Origin: JBCBSZ01 sp039818945
Lineage (GTDB): Bacteria > Actinomycetota > Acidimicrobiia > Acidimicrobiales > Poriferisodalaceae
Direction of reading: 5' to 3'
Assembly: GCA_039818945.1 (NCBI GenBank)
Contig: JBCBSZ010000011.1
Span: 27,273-91,272, forward strand
DNA: 64,000 nucleotides
Within the stretch, counting starts at the first letter, position 1. Each line of letters begins with the position of its first letter. Position numbers and translations under genes: made by a program. The notes beneath the pieces were generated by a model. It was not told where the DNA came from. It worked only from the letters and a program-made list of their open reading frames with translations, and searched no databases. Of this stretch, positions 27,443-34,321 are shown piece after piece.

Positions 27443-28140
27443 GAGAGCTCCAGGGCGAAGACCAGCAGGCCGACGGTCTCGACGAGCACGATCACCGCGC
27501 CCAGCACGTCGCCGGTGAACCCGCCGAGCCGGCGTCGGGCGAGCGCGACGACGGCGAGCGCCGTCGCCACGGCACCGATGGCAGCGAGCGAGCCGATCAA
27601 CGGATCGACGACCACCAGCACGGCCGTGGCGGGGACGAGGCCGAGCGCCACCCGAGGGTGGGCACCGGCGAGGAACGGCGCGGCGAGGCCGTCGGCGCGT
27701 GCGTAGGGCACCGCGGCGGGGACGACCGCGGCGATCGTTCGGCTCATCGACCACACGCCGACGAGCACGAGCGGCTCGACCGGTTGCGAGGCGAGGGCCG
27801 TCCATCGCAGCAACAACACGGCGGGGACGACCGCCAGGGCGAAGGCACCGACGTCGGGAGCGCGCATGACCTCGAGACGTCGCTCGCGGTCGAGGTGGGG
27901 GAGGAGGCCGTCGGCGCTGTCGGCGAGGCCGTCGACGTGGAGCAGGCCGGTCAGCGCCAGATCGACGGCGATCACGACCGCAGCGGCGACGCCAGGGGAG
28001 GTGATCTCGGAGAGACCCCACCAGACGGCACCCAGGAGCCCGCCGATGAGCGCCCCGACGACCGGGAACCACCGGAACGTGCGCTCGTCGGGTGTCCGGG
28101 CCGCCCCGAGGACGGTGAGGAAGCTGAGGGCGCCGATCAC
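27439..28140 (-). CDS. cobS: Adenosylcobinamide-GDP ribazoletransferase (cobalamin synthase)
   Basis: 233 residues, slightly short for the family, from a GTG overlapping the cobU stop. CobS is the membrane-bound enzyme that joins adenosylcobinamide-GDP to alpha-ribazole (or its phosphate) in the last assembly step. The diagnostic acidic motif is GLLHVDGLADSADGLL. The N-terminus FLTVLGAARTPDERTFRWFPVVG corresponds to the family start, where the usual F-x-TR-x-P is relaxed. Six or so hydrophobic segments are visible. It also has RAPDVGAFA, the conserved (K/R)DP-x-G-x-(F/Y)-like site in altered form. The neighbours CobU and CobT supply both substrates. Confidence 0.95.
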   Translation of the reverse strand: MIGALSFLTVLGAARTPDERTFRWFPVVGALIGGLLGAVWWGLSEITSPGVAAAVVIAVDLALTGLLHVDGLADSADGLLPHLDRERRLEVMRAPDVGAFALAVVPAVLLLRWTALASQPVEPLVLVGVWSMSRTIAAVVPAAVPYARADGLAAPFLAGAHPRVALGLVPATAVLVVVDPLIGSLAAIGAVATALAVVALARRRLGGFTGDVLGAVIVLVETVGLLVFALELS

Positions 28141-28640
28141 AGCTCGCCGACGGGGGGCAGCTGCACCGCTCGGCCGGCGACGACCAGGACCGCCCGGTCG
28201 GCCGCCTCCGAGAGGGCGAGGTTGACGGCGCCGAGCACCTCCTGGAACCGACGGCCGAGCTCGGTCGGTGGGTGCACGGACATGCCCACCTCCTCGCTGA
28301 CGAGGACGGTGGGGTCGGTGCGCGATCGCAGCGCTGCCAGCAGCACCTCGATGTCGGGGTCGAGGTCCGGGTGCGCCGTGATCCAGGTCCCGAGCGAGTC
28401 GACCAGGACCGGTCCGCTCGTCGCGCCGAGCTCGGCCGGGAGCTCGGCGCCCACCTCGCGTTCCGTCCAGCTGGCCGGGCGCCGGGCGCGGTGCCGTTCG
28501 ATGCGGGCGGCGTGATCGGCGTCGGAGGGGTCGAGCAACGCCGTGGCCAGGTAGGTCACGTGGTCGCCGGCCTCGGCGGCGAGCCGTTCGGCGACCGCCG
28601 ACTTGCCGGAGCTCGCTCCGCCCAGCACGAGGGTGATCAC
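28137..28640 (-). CDS. cobU: Adenosylcobinamide kinase / adenosylcobinamide-phosphate guanylyltransferase
   Basis: 167 residues, near the usual 170-180. It phosphorylates adenosylcobinamide and then attaches GMP to give adenosylcobinamide-GDP. The Walker A GGASSGKSAVAE is at the N-terminus and the histidine that carries GMP is in ARIERHRARRP about residue 50. VSEEVGMSVHPP and the C-terminal ALSEAADRAVLVVAGRAVQL match the family. The start GTG and the end both overlap neighbouring genes by four bases. It acts in the cytoplasm and hands product to the membrane enzyme CobS. Confidence 0.96.
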   Translation of the reverse strand: MITLVLGGASSGKSAVAERLAAEAGDHVTYLATALLDPSDADHAARIERHRARRPASWTEREVGAELPAELGATSGPVLVDSLGTWITAHPDLDPDIEVLLAALRSRTDPTVLVSEEVGMSVHPPTELGRRFQEVLGAVNLALSEAADRAVLVVAGRAVQLPPVGEL

Positions 28641-29287
28641 GGCGCCCCCAGCCCGGCGAGCACGCAGTGGTGCGCCGCCCTGGCCAGGCGGGCGCCCCAG
28701 GGTGAGCGGGGCCCGGCGAAGGGCTCCTCGGCACCGTCCGCGGGACACACCACGCACACCGCATCGCTGGCCGTCCCGGTGCCTGGCACCCCGCGCTCGG
28801 CGAGCGCCTGCGCCTTCGCCTCGGTGATGGTCATCACGGCGTTCACCATGGCAGCTTCGGAGAGCCGGACGGGCAACTGGACGACGAGGTTGATGGTGTC
28901 GGGTCGCCACGAGCCGTGGACGCCGTCGTCGTCGGCGGCCCAGGTCGGTCGGGTGACCCCGACGGTCCCGTGCACGACGGCGCCGCCATCGGTGCCGGCG
29001 GTCCACCGGGCCACCGGAGCTGCCGTCATCAGGCCGACGCCGAGCCCGCCGAGCCCGCCGAGCCCGAGCGCTCCAGCGACCTCGGCGAGGTGGGCGCCGG
29101 GGTCGAGGCGGTCGTAGGTGTGGTCGACCTCGAGGTCGATGACCCAGCGGATGCGTCTCCGCCCCCCGCCCAGCGTCGCCGACGAGATCGCTTCGACGGG
29201 CTCGTCCCAGCGCCACACGAGGCAGGGCCGAGCCGAGTCGGCCGGGCGATCGATCAGGACCGGGTCGACGGTCGCACGGGTGCCCAC
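28637..29287 (-). CDS. cbiZ: Adenosylcobinamide amidohydrolase CbiZ
   Basis: 216 residues from a GTG at 29287, five bases after the cobO stop. CbiZ cleaves the aminopropanol arm from adenosylcobinamide (and in some bacteria from pseudocobalamin-type cobamides) to release adenosylcobyric acid. The family region DTINLVVQLPVRLSEAAMV followed by ITEAKAQALAERG and TGTASDAVCVVCP is clear, as is GLMTAAPVARW. A Gly/Leu-rich run (LGLGGLGGLGVGL) is mildly low-complexity. Its presence among uptake and reassembly genes, with no ring-synthesis genes, indicates remodelling of scavenged corrinoids. This is the gene that defines the operon as salvage rather than de novo synthesis. Confidence 0.92.
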   Translation of the reverse strand: MGTRATVDPVLIDRPADSARPCLVWRWDEPVEAISSATLGGGRRRIRWVIDLEVDHTYDRLDPGAHLAEVAGALGLGGLGGLGVGLMTAAPVARWTAGTDGGAVVHGTVGVTRPTWAADDDGVHGSWRPDTINLVVQLPVRLSEAAMVNAVMTITEAKAQALAERGVPGTGTASDAVCVVCPADGAEEPFAGPRSPWGARLARAAHHCVLAGLGAP

Positions 29288-29292
29288 GGACG

Positions 29293-29856
29293 TCAGTAGT
29301 CGATCCCTCGCTTGGCCCTGATGCCCGTCTCGTAGGCGTGCTTGATGACGCGCATCTCGGTGGCGGTGTCGGCGACGTCGAGCAGCGGTTGTGGTGCGTC
29401 CCGTCCGGTCAGCACGACGTTCACCGAGCGGTCGCGCTCGCGCACCGCTGCGACGACGTCGTCGCCGTCGATCCATCCCCAGTTGATCGGGTAGGTGATC
29501 TCGTCGAGCACGACGAGCCGGTGCTCACCCGTCGACAAGAGCTGCCGGGCATGCCGCCACGCCTCCTGCGCGACGGCCTCGTCCTCGGAGAGGTCGTCGC
29601 TGTCCCAGGAGAACCCCTCGCCGATCGCCCACCAGTCGACGCCGAGGTTGCGTGCGACCTTCTCCTCGCCGGTGTTCCAGTTGCCCGACTTCAGGAACTG
29701 GACCACGCCGACCGGCCAGTCGCGGGCGACGGCCCGCATGATCACGCCGAACGCGGCGGTGCTCTTGCCCTTGCCGTGGCCGGTGTTGACCAGCACGAGG
29801 GAGTCGGCCCGTCGCAGGTCCTTCGGTCGGGGGTCCTCGGTCCGGGGTTCGCTCAT
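29293..29856 (-). CDS. cobO: Corrinoid adenosyltransferase (CobO/BtuR type)
   Basis: 187 residues. It transfers the adenosyl group of ATP to the reduced cobalt of corrinoids, making the adenosyl forms that CbiZ and CobU act on. The modified P-loop VNTGHGKGKSTAAFG, then VVQFLKSGNWNTGE, LDEITYPINWGWID and LTGRDAPQPLLDVADTATEM, are the CobO/BtuR signature; typical family length is 180-200. The ATG overlaps the stop of the transporter ATPase gene by four bases. The protein is cytoplasmic. Misassignment is very unlikely. Confidence 0.97.
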   Translation of the reverse strand: MSEPRTEDPRPKDLRRADSLVLVNTGHGKGKSTAAFGVIMRAVARDWPVGVVQFLKSGNWNTGEEKVARNLGVDWWAIGEGFSWDSDDLSEDEAVAQEAWRHARQLLSTGEHRLVVLDEITYPINWGWIDGDDVVAAVRERDRSVNVVLTGRDAPQPLLDVADTATEMRVIKHAYETGIRAKRGIDY

Positions 29857-30683
29857 GGGGTGCCCTCTCGTCGTCGGCGGACCGAGACGGTGACGGCGCC
29901 GTCGGTCTCGTGGTGGATGCGGACCTCGGCGCCGTAGTGGCGGCCGATGAGGTCGGAGGTGAGGACCTCGGCCGGCTCGCCGTCGGCGACGATCGCCCCG
30001 TCGACGAGCAGCGCGATCCGCTCGGAGAACTGACCGGCGAGGCTGAGGTCGTGCAGCGTGCTCAGCACGGTGAGGCCCCGCTCGTGGCGGAGCTCGTCGA
30101 GGAGCTCCAGCACCTCGATCTGATGTCCGATGTCGAGCGCGCTCGACGGTTCGTCGAGCAACAGGAGGGGTGCCTCCTGAGCGAGCGCCCGTGCGATGGC
30201 GGTGCGCTGGCGCTCGCCGCCGGACAGCGTGTCGACGGCCCGGTCGCCGAGCGCGTCGAGGTCGAGCCGCTGGAGGAGCGCGTGCACGGTCGCGACGTCG
30301 TGCTCGGAGGCCGACACGCGGAACGTCTGGTGGGCGGCGCGTCCGAGGAGCACGTAGTCGATGACGGCCATCCCCGGCGGCCAGACCGGGTGCTGGGGCA
30401 CGGTGGCCAGGTGTCGTGCTCTGCGGCGTGGGCTCCACGCACCGAGGGGGGCGCCATCGATGCAGATCTCGCCCTCGGCGTCGACGAGCCCGCTCAGCGC
30501 TCGCAGCAGGGTCGACTTCCCGGCGCCGTTGGGCCCGATGATGGTGGTCCAGCTGCCGGCCGCGACGGAGAGGTCGAGCCCGGAGATGATGGCGGCATCG
30601 CCGAGGCGGACGCCGAGCCCGGTGCAGGAGACGGCGGCCCGGGTCGCGGTCGACGGCGTGGCCCTGGCGACGGCGTCGGTCAT
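29853..30683 (-). CDS. btuD: Corrinoid ABC transporter ATP-binding protein
   Basis: 276 residues. Complete ABC ATPase: Walker A IIGPNGAGKSTLLRAL, signature LSGGERQRTAIA, Walker B LLLLDEPSSALD and the switch histidine in STLHDLS. It belongs to the FepC/BtuD group serving FecCD-type permeases for siderophores, heme and B12. Corrinoid rather than iron specificity is inferred from its place between the permease and cobO, with four-base overlaps on both sides, and from the riboswitch at the head of the operon. Confidence 0.93.
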   Translation of the reverse strand: MTDAVARATPSTATRAAVSCTGLGVRLGDAAIISGLDLSVAAGSWTTIIGPNGAGKSTLLRALSGLVDAEGEICIDGAPLGAWSPRRRARHLATVPQHPVWPPGMAVIDYVLLGRAAHQTFRVSASEHDVATVHALLQRLDLDALGDRAVDTLSGGERQRTAIARALAQEAPLLLLDEPSSALDIGHQIEVLELLDELRHERGLTVLSTLHDLSLAGQFSERIALLVDGAIVADGEPAEVLTSDLIGRHYGAEVRIHHETDGAVTVSVRRRREGTP

Positions 30684-31735
30684 GCCATCACCGCCGTGCG
30701 GTGCCGGAGGATCACGAGGAAGAACGGCGCGCCGAAGAAGGCGGTCACCACGCCGATCGGCAGCTCGGCCGGCGACTCGACGGTGCGCGCCAGGAGGTCG
30801 GCGAGCACGAGGAAGGCGGCGCCGAACAGGATGGACAGGGGCAGCACGATCCGGTTGCCGACCCCGACGACCATCCGGACGGCGTGGGGCACGATCAGGC
30901 CGACGAAGCCGATCAACCCGCTGACCGACACGGCAGCCGCGGCGGCGAGGCTGGCCGCGACCAGCACGACGAGCCGGATGCGATCGGGTCGCACCCCCAG
31001 CGACGCCGCCTCGTCGTCGCCCACCGAGAGCACGTCGAGGAGGCCGACGGCGAGCAGCAGCACCGTCAGCGTGACGACGGCGTACGGCAGCACCAGCAGG
31101 ACCTCGTCCCAGCCCTGCGTCGCCAACCGACCGAGGATCCAGGAGTAGACCTGGCGGAGCGAGTCCGCATCTCGCTGCTGGACGTAGGTCTGCAGGGCGG
31201 CGAAGAAGGCGGCGACGGCGACGCCGGCGAGGATCAGCGTCGCGGGCGAGCCGCCGTCGGAGCGGCGTGTCCCGAGGAAGGCCGCGATCGACACCGCCGT
31301 CAGCGCCCCGATGAAGGCGAACAGCGGCAGCGGGTCGACGACGGCGAGCCCGGCGCCGACGCCGGTGACGATGGCGATCGTGGCCCCGAGCCCGGCCCCG
31401 GCGGAGATGCCGAGCAGGAACGGATCGGCGAGCGGGTTCCGGAAGACGCCCTGATACGCCGCACCGGATGCCGCGAGCAGCGCCCCGACGAGCAGGCCGA
31501 GCACGACCCGCGGCGTGCGGACCTCCCACACGATCGCCGCCTGCACCTCGCTCAGCCCGGAGTCGACCGAGACCCCGGGGAGCCGGTCGAGGAGCTCGCG
31601 AGCCACGTCGACCGGCGCGATGTCGACCGCACCGACCGAGAGCGAGAGCAGGGAGGCACCCACGACCGCGGCGACACCGCCGGCGATCCAGCCGGCGCCG
31701 ACCCTCGTCGGCCCTGGTGGTGCCTCGGTGATCAC
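30680..31735 (-). CDS. btuC: Corrinoid ABC transporter permease (FecCD family)
   Basis: 351 residues from a GTG that overlaps the binding-protein stop. About ten hydrophobic segments are evident, with the FecCD signatures LRTPR-like VRTPRVVLGLLVGA, GAAYQGVFRNPLADPFLLGISAGAGLGA, and GLIGFVGLIVPHAVRM. The frame is open further upstream but that part is Arg-rich and lies in the binding-protein gene, so it is not used. As in BtuC, it should work as a homodimer with two BtuD subunits. Iron-siderophore transport is the alternative for the family; the operon context decides for corrinoids. Confidence 0.93.
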   Translation of the reverse strand: MITEAPPGPTRVGAGWIAGGVAAVVGASLLSLSVGAVDIAPVDVARELLDRLPGVSVDSGLSEVQAAIVWEVRTPRVVLGLLVGALLAASGAAYQGVFRNPLADPFLLGISAGAGLGATIAIVTGVGAGLAVVDPLPLFAFIGALTAVSIAAFLGTRRSDGGSPATLILAGVAVAAFFAALQTYVQQRDADSLRQVYSWILGRLATQGWDEVLLVLPYAVVTLTVLLLAVGLLDVLSVGDDEAASLGVRPDRIRLVVLVAASLAAAAAVSVSGLIGFVGLIVPHAVRMVVGVGNRIVLPLSILFGAAFLVLADLLARTVESPAELPIGVVTAFFGAPFFLVILRHRTAVMA

Positions 31736-32748
31736 CCGGCGGTCGCCGTGACCGAGGCGGTGGCGTCGATGACGATCCGCAGGAAGTCGACCACCCGCGG
31801 GCCCCACCGGGAGGCGATGTCGTCGTCGAGCTCGATGATGGCGCCGTTCTGGACGGCGGTGAGCACGTCCCAGCCCGGCCGGCCCGAGACGGTCTCGGCG
31901 TTCTGGCCACAGCACTTGGTGTCGGCCAGGAAGATCAGATCGGGGTCGGCGTCGATCAGGAACTCGGCGTCGAGCTGCGGGAAGCCCCCGGCGGCTCCGT
32001 CGGGGTCGGCGGCGTCGGCGACGTTGGAGAGGCCGGCCAGCGAGTAGACCTCGCCGATGAAGGTCGAGGAGGTCACCGAGAACAGCGTGTCGTCGAGCTC
32101 GTGGAAGTAGGTGAGCCCGGCGTCGGCCGGCGCCTGCGAGGCGAGCTCGTCGATGTCGGTCTGCATCTGCGCCACCAGGGTGACGGCGAGATCGAGCTGC
32201 CCGGTCGCCGCCCCGAGCTGCTCGATCTGGCGGTACGTGTCGTCGAGCGTCGCCGCGGCGCCGTGGATGATCACCGGGATGCCGACGGCGTCGAGGCCGG
32301 CGAGGGTGTCCGGGTCGGCGCCCGACATCACGACGAGGTCCGGCTCGAACGCCACGATCGCCTCGACGTTGGGCTGGAAGCCGCTGAGATCGGTGATCGG
32401 CGCCTCGGCGGGGAAGTTGGAGAAGCTGTCGACCGCGACCACCTGGGGCCCCGCCCCGATGGCGAAGAGCATCTCGGTGGAGGTGGGCGACAGGCTCACG
32501 ATCGCCTCGGGTCGGGCATCGATGGCGACCTCGCCGTCATCGTCGGTGATCGTCACCGGGAAGCCGTCGTCGGCCTCGGGCGCCTCGGTGGCATCGGTCT
32601 CGGCCGGTGCCTCGGTGGTCTCCGCCGGCGTCGAGGTGGTCGCGTCGGCCTCGGACTCGCCGTCGTCGTCGCTGTCGCCGCATGCGGCTGCGACGACGGC
32701 GAGCGAGAGCAGCAGGGCGAGCAGTCGCAGCATCGAACGGGATGTCAT
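31732..32748 (-). CDS. btuF: Corrinoid-binding lipoprotein (BtuF-like)
   Basis: 338 residues; ATG with a perfect AGGAGG at 32755-32760. The signal peptide ends in a lipobox-like VVAAACG, so the protein is probably lipid-anchored outside the membrane. A Thr/Glu/Ala-rich linker (about 25-60) leads into the class III binding fold: ARPEAIVSLSPTSTEMLFAIGAG, VVAVDSFSNFP, and LDAVGIPVIIH. An unusual CCGQ pair of adjacent cysteines sits in LADTKCCGQNAE, absent from the classical E. coli protein, and may make a disulfide or coordinate ligand. First gene of the operon, 100 bases downstream of the cobalamin riboswitch aptamer. Confidence 0.92.
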   Translation of the reverse strand: MTSRSMLRLLALLLSLAVVAAACGDSDDDGESEADATTSTPAETTEAPAETDATEAPEADDGFPVTITDDDGEVAIDARPEAIVSLSPTSTEMLFAIGAGPQVVAVDSFSNFPAEAPITDLSGFQPNVEAIVAFEPDLVVMSGADPDTLAGLDAVGIPVIIHGAAATLDDTYRQIEQLGAATGQLDLAVTLVAQMQTDIDELASQAPADAGLTYFHELDDTLFSVTSSTFIGEVYSLAGLSNVADAADPDGAAGGFPQLDAEFLIDADPDLIFLADTKCCGQNAETVSGRPGWDVLTAVQNGAIIELDDDIASRWGPRVVDFLRIVIDATASVTATAG

Positions 32749-32797
32749 GGGGATCCTCCTGTCGTCGAGGGACGCTCGCTCGATCGACAGGTGCCAG

Positions 32798-32868
32798 GCC
32801 CGGTCGGCCGAACCAACCCCTTCCTCGAGGGTGTTCACGGTTCGCTCGGAGGTGGAACGCGACCGGGC
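32798..32868 (-). promoter_or_regulatory. Possible expression platform: long-range 9-base pairing in the riboswitch leader
   Basis: The 3' edge of the aptamer contains GCCCGGTCG (32860-32868, minus strand), which is perfectly complementary to CGACCGGGC further along the leader (32798-32806). Forming this helix would compete with closure of the aptamer. No T-run follows, and the AGGAGG before btuF is outside the helix, so how it would act is unclear. Confidence 0.4.
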
Positions 32869-32939
32869 TCGTCCTCTGTGAGAGGCATCACCGTTGCGGG
32901 ACAGCGCCGGGATCTCACCGGCTTCGGTGCCACACCGAG
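32855..32939 (-). ncRNA. Cobalamin riboswitch
   Basis: The leader of the corrinoid operon contains the conserved cobalamin-aptamer core: GCCGGTGAGATCCCGGCGC, then TGTCCCGCAACGGTGA (32884-32922), a small hairpin CCTCT-CAC-AGAGG, and a B12-box-like GACGAGCCCGGTCGC. The CCGGTG/ATCCCGG pairing and the CCCGCnAC-GTGA block are what define the family. The 5' arm (CGGTG-TGG-CACCG) is short, as in some actinobacterial examples. Binding of adenosyl- or methylcobalamin should lower expression of all ten downstream genes. Confidence 0.85.
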
Positions 32940-32945
32940 GACCGA

Positions 32946-32951
32946 ACTGTA
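32946..32951 (-). promoter_or_regulatory. -10 box TACAGT of the corrinoid operon
   Basis: TACAGT on the minus strand lies just before the riboswitch, placing the transcription start near 32939, at the 5' edge of the aptamer. It is the only good TAnnnT hexamer in that position. Confidence 0.5.
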
Positions 32952-33049
32952 GCCCGTCGCCGCCCACCGTCCAGCGAACGCGCCGCGCGGCCGGCACCGT
33001 CGGACTCCGGTTCTCCGCTGTCGCCGTCGGGCTGCGAGCATGTCCGAGC

Positions 33050-34315
33050 ATGAGCGATCGCTACGACGTCGTCGTCTTCGGCCCGACCGGGGTGACCGGC
33101 CGCGAGGTGGCCCGCTACGTGTCGGGCCGCGCCGGTGAGCTGGGCCTGAGCTGGGCCGTGGCCGGCCGCGATCGCCGGCGGATCGACGAGGCCCTGGCGA
33201 GGGTGCACGCCCGACCCGACGGCGTGCTGCTCGCCGACATCGAGGATCCCTCGAGCATCGAGGCGATGGTGGCCGCGACGGGCGTCGTCGTGAACCTCGT
33301 CGGCCCCTACGCCCGCTACGGCGAGCCCGTCTACGCGGCGTGCTCGGCTGCCGGAACCCACCAGCTCGATCTGACCGGTGAGACCGACTGGCTGCGCTCC
33401 ATGATCGATCGCTACGACGAACCTGCGGCGGTCAGCGGTGCGAAGATCGTGCCGACCTGCGGCTTCGAGGCGTTGCCCTTCGACCTCGCGTGCCGGTACG
33501 CCTCGGCGATCGCGTACGAGCGCAGCGGCCGGGCGGTCACCGCGGTCGACATCGCCGTCTCGATCTCCAACGAGACGTCGCTGCGCAGCGCCTCCGACGC
33601 CGTGTCGGGCGGGACGTTCACCAGCGGACTCGACGCCTTCGAGCGCGGCGCCCTGGCGAGAGCGGACCCCTACGAGCTCGATCCCCCGGGGAGCAGGGCG
33701 TCGGGCCGCTACTCGTTCGTGCCCCGCCGACACGCCGGCACCCGGGACTGGCTCGCCCCGGTGTTCCCGTCGCCGGTGCTCAACCCGCCGATCGTCCATC
33801 GCAGCGCGGCGCTCGCCCGCCGAGAGGGAGATCCGACGTACGCCCCCGACTTCCGGTACACCGAGGGGACCGTCGCCTCCTCGCTGGTCCCGGTACCCGG
33901 CGCCTCGCTGCTCGGTCCGTCGGTGGCCGCGTCGATGGCCGTGATGCAGGCCGGCATGACCGTGGCCGGGATGGCGCCGTCGCCGGTGCGTCGCGCCATG
34001 GCCGACCTCGGACGCCGACTCGGACCGTCCGCGGGTGAGGGGCCCCGGCCCGAGAGCCTCGATCGTTGGTCGTACCGGCTCGACGCTCGCGCCACGACCG
34101 CCGACGGGGTCACCGTCGACGTCCAGGTCGACGGCGACGGCCATCCGGGTTACAAGTCGACCGCGACGATCGTCGGCGAGGCGGCGCTCGCGCTGGCCGA
34201 CCCCTCGGCTCCGGTGCCCGACGTGGCGGGTGTCGTCACGCCGGCGGCGGCGTTGGGTCTCGACGCGCTCGACCGGTTCCGGGCCGCGGGCCTGCGCTTC
34301 TCGGTCGTGCGCTGA
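33050..34315 (+). CDS. Saccharopine dehydrogenase-family reductase (trans-acting enoyl reductase-like)
   Basis: 421 residues. The N-terminal Rossmann fold has VVVFGPTGVTGREVARYV, the GATGxTG-like NAD(P) site of this family. Then come NLVGPYARYGEPVYAAC and the conserved ITGE-like DLTGETDW, followed by PTCGFEALPFDL. These features match the mycobacterial group Rv2449c/Rv2953 (trans-acting enoyl reductases of lipid synthesis) more than true lysine-pathway saccharopine dehydrogenases. The start ATG is the second of two close ATGs; only this one is in frame. It is divergent from the corrinoid operon, with the riboswitch leader on the other strand, and seems to be a single gene. The substrate is unknown; a polyketide or lipid double bond is plausible. 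Confidence 0.85.
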   Translation: MSDRYDVVVFGPTGVTGREVARYVSGRAGELGLSWAVAGRDRRRIDEALARVHARPDGVLLADIEDPSSIEAMVAATGVVVNLVGPYARYGEPVYAACSAAGTHQLDLTGETDWLRSMIDRYDEPAAVSGAKIVPTCGFEALPFDLACRYASAIAYERSGRAVTAVDIAVSISNETSLRSASDAVSGGTFTSGLDAFERGALARADPYELDPPGSRASGRYSFVPRRHAGTRDWLAPVFPSPVLNPPIVHRSAALARREGDPTYAPDFRYTEGTVASSLVPVPGASLLGPSVAASMAVMQAGMTVAGMAPSPVRRAMADLGRRLGPSAGEGPRPESLDRWSYRLDARATTADGVTVDVQVDGDGHPGYKSTATIVGEAALALADPSAPVPDVAGVVTPAAALGLDALDRFRAAGLRFSVVR

Positions 34316-34321
34316 GGCCGG

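Noticed and set aside
29853..32748. Iron-siderophore or heme uptake instead of corrinoid uptake
   Set aside because: The transporter family allows it, but the genes overlap cobO and follow a cobalamin riboswitch.
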